Shown here piece after piece: positions 1 through 8,216 of a stretch of 52,285 bases of DNA. Below the pieces are notes generated by a model that did no database searches, was not told the origin of the DNA, and worked only from the letters and a program-made list of their open reading frames with translations. Each line of letters starts with the position of its first letter. The stretch's first letter is position 1. This stretch comes from Methanoregula sp. (GTDB taxonomy: Archaea; Halobacteriota; Methanomicrobia; Methanomicrobiales; Methanospirillaceae), in assembly GCF_003170075.1 (NCBI RefSeq), contig NZ_PMZU01000051.1, positions 7,586 through 59,870 of the forward strand, in the 5' to 3' direction. The translations under genes and the position numbers were made by a program.

Positions 1-261
1 ATTCTCTCGTTTTCATCCGTTATTATTGCATTTTGTCTTTTTGGGTACAGTCTGATCCGACAGAAGCATTCGTCCACATGAAAGATTTATGCTTGGGAAA
101 GTATGGCAGGATCCATCCCACAATAATCTCTATATCAATCAGAGATAACTATATTTTAAATTCAAAAAGAATATATCTTGCTCATGACTAATTACTGAAT
201 TGAGCAGGTAGTGCGGGCTTAAATGGGGGAGAACCCGTACTGAATGGAAGTGAATCGACCC
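1..261. other. Left edge without a supported gene
   Basis: No reading frame in this stretch has convincing start signals or recognisable protein features. It is AT-rich and includes a TATA-like run near 150-170. It probably holds the upstream region of the small membrane protein that starts at 262. Confidence 0.4.
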
Positions 262-459
262 ATGAGCAGAACATACACAGAACCGAGCAAATGTAGTATT
301 AGAATTATTCCCGCTGCTGCCTGTCTCATGCTTCTCACAGCAGGAAGCGTTTCGTTGTATGGGAGTCATGACTTTCTCCCGATCATCGTGTCCATCATTA
401 TCATTTGCACACTTTCTTTAGTGTTCATGATTGCCGTCCCCAAAAGGGCGGGATCGTGA
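262..459 (+). CDS. Small two-helix membrane protein, unknown function
   Basis: Sixty-five residues with two hydrophobic segments, about residues 15-33 and 38-58, and a short basic tail. I prefer the ATG at 262 over the upstream ATG at 244 because a purine-rich GGAAGTGA lies at a suitable distance before it. I recognise no family. An opposite-strand frame (366-629) overlaps it and has a TATA-like run and an AGGAGA before an internal ATG, so strand assignment is not certain. No neighbour is closely spaced, so it is likely monocistronic. Confidence 0.45.
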   Translation: MSRTYTEPSKCSIRIIPAAACLMLLTAGSVSLYGSHDFLPIIVSIIIICTLSLVFMIAVPKRAGS

Positions 460-743
460 CGCAATCTACCATAAATATACCTCTTTTTTGGATGACATCT
501 TGTTACATCACAGCTTTCCTGCGTCATCTTCCGATATATGTTGAATATCTTGACCTGGACTGATCGCGCAATTCCAGGTGCGCTCATGATGGTCTCCTGC
601 TCGCAACCCCATAAGTTCACAGGACTCAAAAATATATATCCATCAATTCAAAATCTTAATAACTATAGGGATATTACATAATTACCAGAGGCCGGGCATC
701 CCGGTGATCATTCCCACCAGGAACGTCCGGGGTCTTTGAGGCC

Positions 744-1424
744 ATGAACGCGTTTATCTTAAAATTCTGTATCCTTATCGGAGCGATGCTTACGACCACT
801 GCCTTTGTCGGTGCCGATCTTCATACATCTTCTTCATCTGCAGCCGGGACTACAAACGGGTTAGATGCACAATCGATCTTTGCCTTTGGATCGCAGATAT
901 TTTACAAGGAGGCCGCGCAGCCGGGAAACGAGTACGTGCAGGCAGGTGTAAGCGGTTATTCCCATGACCTCGTTAGTACGAGTACAGAAGATCAGACATA
1001 CGCCACTGCGTGGCAGGCCGGTGTATCGACATTTATCTCGGGGTATACAAAAAGTACGGAGGCACTGCTGGATCTCCTAACGGTTCCGACATTAAAAACG
1101 AACGCGGAAAAAATGGCCGCGTGCGATAAATTTTCAAGCGGGGAAGAGGAGATCAACCAGTCAGAATCATATTTTCTTGCCGCAAAGGCAAGTGCATCGC
1201 CAGCGACGGCATCCGGTTTTACAATTGCCATGGTTCTCGAGCGGGTTGATGAGATTCTTGCAAGTTCTGATGCGGCTGACCAGTCCTGTATGAAGGCGGT
1301 GCTGGCCGATCACAATCATAATCCTGAGGAATTTTCCCGGAACCTCAAAGATGTTGAAAACTCCGTGCAGGAGATGCGGCGGATCTATCCTGAGCTCCAG
1401 GTACTGAGCAATGATTTCACATAA
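744..1424 (+). CDS. Secreted or anchored helical protein, unknown function
   Basis: 226 residues starting with a signal-peptide-like hydrophobic stretch (about residues 5-24) followed by a Ser/Thr/Ala-rich region, which suggests export. The mature part is polar and mostly alpha-helix-forming, with no catalytic motif that I recognise and scattered cysteines (C109, C174 by eye). A TATA-like AAAAATATATAT lies near 627-640 and the motif AATAACTATAGGGAT at 656-670, which recurs at 11455-11469. The next gene begins 100 bp downstream, so co-transcription is possible. Function unknown. Confidence 0.6.
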   Translation: MNAFILKFCILIGAMLTTTAFVGADLHTSSSSAAGTTNGLDAQSIFAFGSQIFYKEAAQPGNEYVQAGVSGYSHDLVSTSTEDQTYATAWQAGVSTFISGYTKSTEALLDLLTVPTLKTNAEKMAACDKFSSGEEEINQSESYFLAAKASASPATASGFTIAMVLERVDEILASSDAADQSCMKAVLADHNHNPEEFSRNLKDVENSVQEMRRIYPELQVLSNDFT

Positions 1425-1523
1425 AAGACAAAGAATGCCGCGTATGAGAGAGGTAATTCAGATGACCGTAAATCCACACATCCTATCAGGGAAAACAGTT
1501 CAACGCCTTGAGGTGAAGCGCGT

Positions 1524-1862
1524 ATGAAAGTACCGGACATAAGAAAACTGCTTATCGATGACAGCACGATAAGTGATGACGACTTCAGGCAGCAGAACCT
1601 GGTAAATGTAATCGCTTCGATCATTTTCATGATTGCCGGCCCGCTCTTCATGTACTATGGGTTCTATCTTCTCACGTGGCCGTATACGGTCAAATGGGGA
1701 GCCCTCGCCATTGCACTCGGGTTCTTTGTACTGTTCTTTGGATTTAGTCTCTGGCAGGACCGGCAGGTGCAGATTCTGCGGAGGATGTACATTCGGGATA
1801 CAACTGAAATCCGGCAGATCCTCCAGGAACTCCGGGATGAGCGAAAAGAACAGAAAAAATGA
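1524..1862 (+). CDS. Small membrane protein with charged C-terminal helix
   Basis: 112 residues. An acidic cytoplasmic-looking N-terminus (about residues 1-28) is followed by two membrane helices (about 31-52 and 57-76). The tail is a strongly charged, probably coiled-coil helix rich in Arg, Glu and Lys. The layout resembles many small archaeal membrane proteins of unknown role. A GAGGTGAAG sequence before the ATG acts as the ribosome-binding site. It follows the secreted protein at 744-1424 in the same direction and may share its transcript. No specific function can be assigned. Confidence 0.6.
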   Translation: MKVPDIRKLLIDDSTISDDDFRQQNLVNVIASIIFMIAGPLFMYYGFYLLTWPYTVKWGALAIALGFFVLFFGFSLWQDRQVQILRRMYIRDTTEIRQILQELRDERKEQKK

Positions 1863-1977
1863 ATATGGTACCATGTTCTCTCCACGGAAAATTTTCAGTC
1901 AGGGCTTGCAGTTTTGGGGGGCAATAAGGATCTGAGTGTACCGTGTTACAAGAGAGCGTACGACCGGGAAAGTTAGT

Positions 1978-2805
1978 ATGACACTGACGATTCTCTCATG
2001 GAATGTGAACGGGCTGCGCACGTGTTACGACCGGAAATATTTTCTGCCGGTATTCCGGCACAACCCGGGGATTGTCTGCGTGCAGGAAACAAAAGCACCG
2101 GCGGAAAAACTCCCGGAAAAAGTCAGAGACATGTACGGCTACCATACGTATTTCTCTGCAGTCCAGCCGGGGAGCACAGCCGGGGTCGGGCTCTTTACTC
2201 GTCAAAAACCGTTGTCCGTGAAATTTGGTTTTGGTGACCCCCATTTCGATAATTCGGGGCGTGTCCTTATTGCAGATTACGGCACGTTTCTCCTGCTCAA
2301 TATTTATTTTCCGCTCGGGATCAAACCAATGGGAAACCTCGACCACAAGCTGCGGTTTTACGATGCATTTCTCACCTACATCAAGCTTGTCTCAGAAAAG
2401 GACCGGCCGGTGATCGTCTGCGGTGATTTCAATGTGGCGCACACCGATAAGGATCTCTACAATCCTCCCAAAAAGCCGGTCCGGCAGATCGGCATTTCAC
2501 CGGATGAGCGGGAGAAGATCGATTGCCTTATCCAACTCGGGTTTACCGATACGTTCCGGATGTTTCAACGGGAATCCGGCCATTATACCCGGTGGCCGTT
2601 CCAGAACGATGCGAGGAAACGAAATTTTGGCTGGCGTCTGGATTATGTCTTCGTAAATGAGCCGGTGCGATCGAACGTACTGGACGCAGCAATCATGCCG
2701 CAATATATGGGATCGGACCATTGCCCGGTCATGCTGGAAGTTGACCTGCCGGAGACAGAAATCATCGTGCCGGTACCAAAGGCACCCTCAGAACAGACAA
2801 CCTAA
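1978..2805 (+). CDS. xth: Exodeoxyribonuclease III / AP endonuclease
   Basis: 275 residues of the exonuclease III branch of the endonuclease/exonuclease/phosphatase superfamily, which cuts DNA at abasic sites and trims 3' ends in base-excision repair. Visible family motifs in order are LSWNVNGLR near the N-terminus, the metal-binding Glu in QETKAP, GDFNVAHTDKDL with the catalytic Asp/Asn pair, GWRLDYVFV, and the terminal GSDHCPV with the catalytic Asp-His. The frame extends upstream to a GTG at 1936, but the homologous region begins at the ATG at 1978, so I chose that start. Length is typical of the family. It stands alone between unknown membrane proteins and the phosphate locus. Confidence 0.93.
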   Translation: MTLTILSWNVNGLRTCYDRKYFLPVFRHNPGIVCVQETKAPAEKLPEKVRDMYGYHTYFSAVQPGSTAGVGLFTRQKPLSVKFGFGDPHFDNSGRVLIADYGTFLLLNIYFPLGIKPMGNLDHKLRFYDAFLTYIKLVSEKDRPVIVCGDFNVAHTDKDLYNPPKKPVRQIGISPDEREKIDCLIQLGFTDTFRMFQRESGHYTRWPFQNDARKRNFGWRLDYVFVNEPVRSNVLDAAIMPQYMGSDHCPVMLEVDLPETEIIVPVPKAPSEQTT

Positions 2806-2887
2806 CAAATATGAAAAAATGTATCCAATACGCGCTTCCGTCGAAGAACAAACATCTCTATACCTTATTGAGGATACTATATTGAAA

Positions 2888-2934
2888 AACCTTAAATCTA
2901 TATCAAAAACGCCAGAAATATATAGTCTAAGGTT
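2888..2934. promoter_or_regulatory. Inverted repeat around the pstS TATA region
   Basis: The left arm AACCTTAAATCTATAT (2888-2903) is nearly the reverse complement of ATATAGTCTAAGGTT (2920-2934). The outer AACCTTA/TAAGGTT arms are perfect. The right arm includes a TATA-like AAATATATAG. This sits about 155 bp before the chosen pstS start and is a plausible operator for a phosphate-responsive regulator (inference). Confidence 0.45.
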
Positions 2935-3089
2935 GATACTCTGATTGGTGAATTGACATCTGTGGGGGATGAATGAACTTCACCGGCACGAACTCAGTGG
3001 CAAATCAAGCAATCTCCAAACAATCTCTAAACAAGCTCTACAAATTTTTCTTAAATCCATCCACAACATCAAGAAAAGGTGAAACAGCA

Positions 3090-4244
3090 ATGCACGCAAC
3101 AATGAAACGCATGAATCATGATATGGCAGTCTCACCGATTGTAGCGACCCTCGTCCTTATAGTAGTCGCTGTGATCGGTGCAGTCGCCGTAGGTACCATC
3201 ATGGGTACCTTCTCATCAGATGTATCGAAGCAGGCGAACGCAAACCAGGCAGGATCAGCCGCACAGTCCCAGATCCTCATTGCCGGTTCAACCACCGTCG
3301 ACCCGATCACCCAGCTCGCCGGCAAGATCTATACCGCACAGAACCCCGGTGTAAAGATTGTCTCGCAGGCAACCGGCAGTGGCGCCGGCCTCCAGGCAGT
3401 CGGACAGGGCATCGCTGACATTGGTGCAATGTCTGAGAACCCGTCATCCGCACAGCTCCAGCAGTTCCCGAACCTCAAGACCTACCAGATCGGCTCGGGC
3501 GCAATCGTCGTCATCACCAACAAGGCAAAGCCGGCAAACACGACCGTAGCCGGCGACTACAACGTTAGCTTTGCTGACCTTCAGAACGCATTCTCGTCCG
3601 GAAGTACAAAATTATCAAACACGAGCCAAACAATTGCAAACCCACACACCCTCGGCAACACCCTCAACGCTAACACTGTTACAGTCTACCGCGCTGACGG
3701 TTCCGGTACCGCAGACTCGTTCTTTACGAACTACCTCGGATTCACCGCAAAGCTGACCTCAAATCCTGATGAGGCAAACAGCCTGGCAGTCAACGGAAAC
3801 CCAATGATGGTTCAGACCGTCGGCTCCACAAACTATGCACTCGGATTCGCTGACTATGGCGATGCAATTGCAAACATCAACGGTGCAAACTCCATTGTAA
3901 TCCTTGGCGTTCAGGGCAGCCAATTGGATTCAACCTACCACGTGCTCCCCGCCACCTTTGACGGTGCACTGGGCGCTGGCACAACCAAGAACTGGAACTA
4001 TATCCGGTCGACTGCAAAGGGCCTTTACCAGTTGAATGTAGAAGGTAACTCTGGTGCAAGCCAAAGCACTAACTGGCCAGCCGGACTCATCCGCCCGCTC
4101 AACTACATCACGAACGGCGCACCCAACTCTCAGATCCAGAACTACATCAGCTTTGTCCAGTCCAACCCGATGGACACAATCAACGGACAGAAGTACGGTA
4201 TCTTCCAGGAAACCAACAACTACGGTATCGCTGACCTCGCGTAA
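3090..4244 (+). CDS. pstS: Phosphate-binding protein PstS with type IV pilin-like N-terminus
   Basis: 384 residues. The substrate-binding domain (about 65-384) shows PstS signatures: AGSTTVDPI, then a Gly-rich TGSGAGLQAVGQGIADIG stretch, and RADGSGTADSFFTNYL, which normally line the phosphate site. Residues 1-38 are not a standard lipoprotein signal. A short basic head is followed by AVSPIVATLVLI and a hydrophobic helix, the hallmark of archaeal type IV pilins (class III signal). The protein is therefore either N-terminally anchored or assembled like a pilin. The start at 3090 is preceded by AAGGTGA; an upstream ATG at 2973 would add 39 polar residues and lacks such a site. It is followed by a terminator-like hairpin and then pstC. 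Confidence 0.9.
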   Translation: MHATMKRMNHDMAVSPIVATLVLIVVAVIGAVAVGTIMGTFSSDVSKQANANQAGSAAQSQILIAGSTTVDPITQLAGKIYTAQNPGVKIVSQATGSGAGLQAVGQGIADIGAMSENPSSAQLQQFPNLKTYQIGSGAIVVITNKAKPANTTVAGDYNVSFADLQNAFSSGSTKLSNTSQTIANPHTLGNTLNANTVTVYRADGSGTADSFFTNYLGFTAKLTSNPDEANSLAVNGNPMMVQTVGSTNYALGFADYGDAIANINGANSIVILGVQGSQLDSTYHVLPATFDGALGAGTTKNWNYIRSTAKGLYQLNVEGNSGASQSTNWPAGLIRPLNYITNGAPNSQIQNYISFVQSNPMDTINGQKYGIFQETNNYGIADLA

Positions 4245-4246
4245 GC

Positions 4247-4277
4247 AGGGACGATATCGACCCTTAAACTTTTTTTA
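4247..4277 (+). terminator. Hairpin and T-run between pstS and pstC
   Basis: AGGG-A-CGATATCG-A-CCCT forms a near-perfect dyad (4247-4264), followed by a run of seven T (4270-4276). It lies directly after the pstS stop and could let pstS be expressed in excess over the permease genes. Confidence 0.55.
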
Positions 4278-4306
4278 TTTGTGATCTGTAAGACCGATGA
4301 ATCCCC

Positions 4307-5224
4307 ATGAAACAACACACCGACATCCATAAAGGGATCTTTTTTGGTATTGCCGGTATCACGGCTTTCCTCGTTTTGGCGATCATCGGGTTTTTAATTT
4401 ACGCAGCAGCACCGGTACTGAAATTATCGGGGATAGGGTTTATCACAGGTTCCGTCTGGGATTACGACACCCATCAGTACGGTGTCCTTATCTTCCTGAT
4501 CGATACCGTTATACTCACCCTCCTCACTCTTCTCATTGCTGTACCGATCAGCATCTTCACTGCGATCTACCTTGCAGAATGGGCTCCGAAGTGGTTGGAA
4601 AACATTCTTCGCCCCATTGTAGAACTGCTCGTAGGAATACCTTCTGTTGTCTACGGGCTGTTCGGATTACTGATACTTTCCAATTTCTTCATGAATTATC
4701 TTGATCCGTTTATCGACTCGGTTCTTGGATTCATTCCGCTGTTCAGGAATAATCACCCCAATTTCCACGTAGGGTTCCTGATCACCGCTACCATCCTCGC
4801 AGTGATGGTGATCCCTACCATCGTTGCACTATCGCACGATGCCATGAGAGAGGTGTCGTGCGAGTACCGGGAAGCTTCAATGGCACTCGGGGCAACCCGG
4901 TGGGAAACCCTGAAAAATGTAATCATTCCCGTTGCATTTCCCGGTATTGTCACTGCTGTTGTCTTCGCGATGATGCGGGCAATGGGGGAAACGATGGCTG
5001 TTGTTATGCTCATGGGAAACAGCCCGGTAATTCCGGTAACGCTCTTTGACCCGGGGTATACCATGACCGCCAAGATCTTAAACGACATCATGTTCTATGT
5101 TTCAGATCCGGAGGCCCGTGCCGCGCTTTTCGGTATTGCAGTGGTCCTGTTCTTCATGGAGATTCTGGCCGTGGCAGGAGTGCGGCTCATCTGCGCATGG
5201 GCGCAGAGGAGAACGCAGTCATGA
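4307..5224 (+). CDS. pstC: Phosphate ABC transporter permease PstC
   Basis: 305 residues with about six membrane helices, the first at about residues 13-37. The ABC-permease coupling (EAA) loop is at about 186-208, reading EASMALGATRWETLKNVIIP. PstC forms the phosphate channel with PstA and docks on the ATPase PstB. Length and motif order are normal for the family. It follows pstS after 62 bp and overlaps the pstA start by 4 bp (ATGA), so the two permeases are translationally coupled. No pstB or phoU gene lies in this window, so the ATPase must be supplied from elsewhere. Confidence 0.93.
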   Translation: MKQHTDIHKGIFFGIAGITAFLVLAIIGFLIYAAAPVLKLSGIGFITGSVWDYDTHQYGVLIFLIDTVILTLLTLLIAVPISIFTAIYLAEWAPKWLENILRPIVELLVGIPSVVYGLFGLLILSNFFMNYLDPFIDSVLGFIPLFRNNHPNFHVGFLITATILAVMVIPTIVALSHDAMREVSCEYREASMALGATRWETLKNVIIPVAFPGIVTAVVFAMMRAMGETMAVVMLMGNSPVIPVTLFDPGYTMTAKILNDIMFYVSDPEARAALFGIAVVLFFMEILAVAGVRLICAWAQRRTQS

Positions 5225-7929
5225 CTCTCCTGCGACGGCATGCAACAGAAAATATCATAATTTCACTTTCGCTTTTGGCAGTAATAGTGGTCATTGGTGT
5301 ACTATTCCTGATTGTGAGCCAGATATTCATCAGCGGTATTCCCTCCCTTTCATGGTATTTTATCACAACACCGGAAAACGCGACACCGGGGATGGGACAG
5401 GGCATCGCCAATGCGATTGTCGGTACGATAATACTCTCGCTTTTCGCCACGGTTATTGCCGCACCGTTCGGGCTGGGAACTGCAATCTATCTGAAGAGGT
5501 ATGCACCGGATAATGGCGTCACCCGATCATTCCGGTTCCTGCTCGAAGTTCTCTCAGGCACACCATCTATCGTCATCGGGGTTTTTGGTTTTCTCATCTT
5601 TGTTATTTACTTAAAACAGGTCACAGGAGGATATTCCCTTCTTGCCGGGGGAATCGCACTGGCGATCCTGATCATGCCGGTTATCGAACGTTCAATCGAA
5701 GATGCCATCGAACGGGTTTCCCCGGAACTTGAGGAAGGGAGCTATGCACTCGGTGCCAATAAATGGCAGACAATCCGGGGGATCACGATCCCGACGGCAT
5801 TCAGCGGGATCCTTACCGGATTAACCCTCGGCTTCGGGCGCGCTGCCGAGGAGTCCGCAATAGTTATCCTCACTGCAGGGTATACACAGTATATGCCGGA
5901 AGTCGGCATCCACACCGTAAACGGTGCCTCCGGGGGAATTAAACTATTTCCATTACAGGATCAGGTCGCAACACTCCCCTATGCAGTTTACCATGCGGTC
6001 CAGAACCCTTCTTTGGTCAAGCCCTCAGCCGGATTTGCTGCTGCGTTTGTCCTTGTGGCTGTTGTCTTTTCCATCAACATCGCGGGAAAGGCATTCCTCA
6101 GCTACGGTTTTGGAAGCGGCAAATCAAACAAAGATTCTTTTCTGGATTCTGTAAAAAATAAGCTTATCCCCAAAAAAAAGATGGACACACCAACAATCGG
6201 TCCGGCCGGATGTTTGAACGACATGCCTTCAAAGAACAAGCAAAAAGATGTGGCGAAAGACACCTCACCAGAAAAATCATCTGCTACTTTCAACCCTGCG
6301 CCCATTGTGCCGGAACATATTACATCGGTACTAGACTCACCGGATGACGAAAAATGGTGGTCTGAGGATGATACCCCCGTTCCCGTCACACCCTCCCCGG
6401 ATCCCGGAACCTCCTCAAAACCCCCGAAAAAACCCCATTCGCTGGGAGCCGGCATAAAACAGTTGTCCCATGCGATCCGTCAGGGAATAAACATCCTTGT
6501 ACATAAGATCGGGGAAAAGCGAGCATCTGGAGATGCGACCACAGTTCATGGTACTACGGATAACCCTGCTTCCGTTGATGCAGGAAAACCGGGCAATCGT
6601 GGCAGACTCAATGACTCACTCCGGTCCTTCTTTCTCACGTTCATTCCGTTCGCACTGGTTGCAACAATTCTGGAACTCCTCAGTTTTGTGCTGCCCGGTC
6701 TGTCCTCAATTGGATCGAACGGGCCGGCAGGTGCTCTTGCAGTGCCCATCATGGCCCTCGTTCTTTGTGCGATCGGGGTGGTATTCTCCCTTTTCTTAGT
6801 ACGGGGCAGCACGATTTTTCTGCTGCGTCATAAAAAGACGAAGATTGGGAACCGCCAAGCTGAGTATGCCGCAATCATAACAGGGATCTGTCTGATCCTC
6901 ATCGTAGCATTCCTTTTCTCAGCCCATGTTTTTACGCCGCCGGAACACCCGGTGGGATCGGCTGCGTCGACAGAAACAGTGACATCAGGCAACTCTCAAA
7001 CGCCGGATGGCAGCGGGTGCTTTGGCTTCTTTGACCTGATCTTTGTACCTGGCCAGAACCTCCTTGGCTTCCTCCACCTGTCGGGGCCGGTTGTGGGGGG
7101 GACGGGCGCTACTGTAACGGACTCATCCAACCGGAGCGCAAAACTTGCTGCACTATTAGCATCAGGAGCCTTAGGCGATACCGACGAATCATCGGCGACG
7201 CCCACACCCGCCCCGGTTTCTGCCGCCTCAACACCATCTGCTGCACAGGTCACGTCAATACCCAAGGGCTCGCAACCGATCGTCACGGCCAAGTACTATC
7301 TCGATGTGGGCGAATCCTACTGGTACGGTGATGACACCCGCCCGTGCCTGGCAACGGTCTATAACGTAACCACCCTTTCACACTACTACTGGTGGGATTT
7401 CAACTGGAACCGGTTTGCCGAGCAGACACCGGCATCGACCGGTGACACGTTCCTTGTGGTTTTTATCCGCATAGAAGACACCGGGCATATGACTGCGCTC
7501 GTACCTGCGGCAGACGATTTCATCCTTACGAATAACGGCCAGACCTATACACATAACCCGTTTTTCGATTTATCGGTTTTCAGTCAGAGCCAGATCACGC
7601 ATTATAGCACCGACCCTCAAAGTGTGCCCTACCAGTGGATCCGTGAGATCGGGCAACAAAAACGGGACTACGCATTCCTGACAGGTTATAACATCTTCGG
7701 GCAGAACACCACGGTCGTGACAAATTATACGGCCAATAGCGCGGCCTCTCCCCCCAGTCCCAACACCGGCAACGGCCAGGGCTTCTTCATCATGCCCGGG
7801 AGCAGCAACGCAATTGACGGCTACCTGATCTATGAAGTCCCCGACACCGTAGCAGCGGATCTCAAAGATACCTATGTGCAGGTCTCGTTCAACAGTATCA
7901 GCCCGACCCGGTGGCGTCTGGGGAAATGA
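5221..7929 (+). CDS. pstA: PstA permease fused to a long extracellular C-terminal extension
   Basis: 902 residues, about three times the usual PstA. Residues 1-300 are a complete permease with the coupling loop EEGSYALGANKWQTIRGITI near 170. Residues 300-450 form a Lys/Pro/Asp-rich linker. Three further hydrophobic segments lie near 470-492, 503-527 and 548-566, followed by a Thr/Ala/Pro-rich stretch. A folded-looking, aromatic-rich domain (about 690-902) carries several possible N-glycosylation sites and resembles DUF4352-type beta domains only loosely. The start at 5221 makes an ATGA overlap with pstC; a start at 5197 is possible. Reading frame and codon style stay uniform across the joint, so I see no frameshift. 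The role of the extension is unknown. Confidence 0.85.
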   Translation: MTLLRRHATENIIISLSLLAVIVVIGVLFLIVSQIFISGIPSLSWYFITTPENATPGMGQGIANAIVGTIILSLFATVIAAPFGLGTAIYLKRYAPDNGVTRSFRFLLEVLSGTPSIVIGVFGFLIFVIYLKQVTGGYSLLAGGIALAILIMPVIERSIEDAIERVSPELEEGSYALGANKWQTIRGITIPTAFSGILTGLTLGFGRAAEESAIVILTAGYTQYMPEVGIHTVNGASGGIKLFPLQDQVATLPYAVYHAVQNPSLVKPSAGFAAAFVLVAVVFSINIAGKAFLSYGFGSGKSNKDSFLDSVKNKLIPKKKMDTPTIGPAGCLNDMPSKNKQKDVAKDTSPEKSSATFNPAPIVPEHITSVLDSPDDEKWWSEDDTPVPVTPSPDPGTSSKPPKKPHSLGAGIKQLSHAIRQGINILVHKIGEKRASGDATTVHGTTDNPASVDAGKPGNRGRLNDSLRSFFLTFIPFALVATILELLSFVLPGLSSIGSNGPAGALAVPIMALVLCAIGVVFSLFLVRGSTIFLLRHKKTKIGNRQAEYAAIITGICLILIVAFLFSAHVFTPPEHPVGSAASTETVTSGNSQTPDGSGCFGFFDLIFVPGQNLLGFLHLSGPVVGGTGATVTDSSNRSAKLAALLASGALGDTDESSATPTPAPVSAASTPSAAQVTSIPKGSQPIVTAKYYLDVGESYWYGDDTRPCLATVYNVTTLSHYYWWDFNWNRFAEQTPASTGDTFLVVFIRIEDTGHMTALVPAADDFILTNNGQTYTHNPFFDLSVFSQSQITHYSTDPQSVPYQWIREIGQQKRDYAFLTGYNIFGQNTTVVTNYTANSAASPPSPNTGNGQGFFIMPGSSNAIDGYLIYEVPDTVAADLKDTYVQVSFNSISPTRWRLGK

Positions 7930-8216
7930 ACGGATGTCGCTGTCCGTGTCCATGTATGGTTATATCGCAAACCCGCCGGACGCTAGCCGGTTTAACCCCG
8001 GGGCACAGTGCCGGCATATGACGTGATCCTGCATGAACGTCTCTATAGACTCAATTGAAAAGATATATTTTAACTGGCTGCGTAATGAATGCAGAAATGA
8101 AGGGTGTTACCGGACCGCATAAAAAACACGGGATAGTTGGATGTCACAATGGGGATCACAGCACAGGAATTATGGTCCCGGTGCCCTTAGCGCACTATTG
8201 TTTTTGAGGAACAATC

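Noticed and set aside
366-629. Minus-strand 87-codon frame with a TATA-like run and AGGAGA before an internal ATG
   Set aside because: It overlaps the more protein-like two-helix membrane protein on the plus strand and its residues look like no protein family; start signals alone were not enough.
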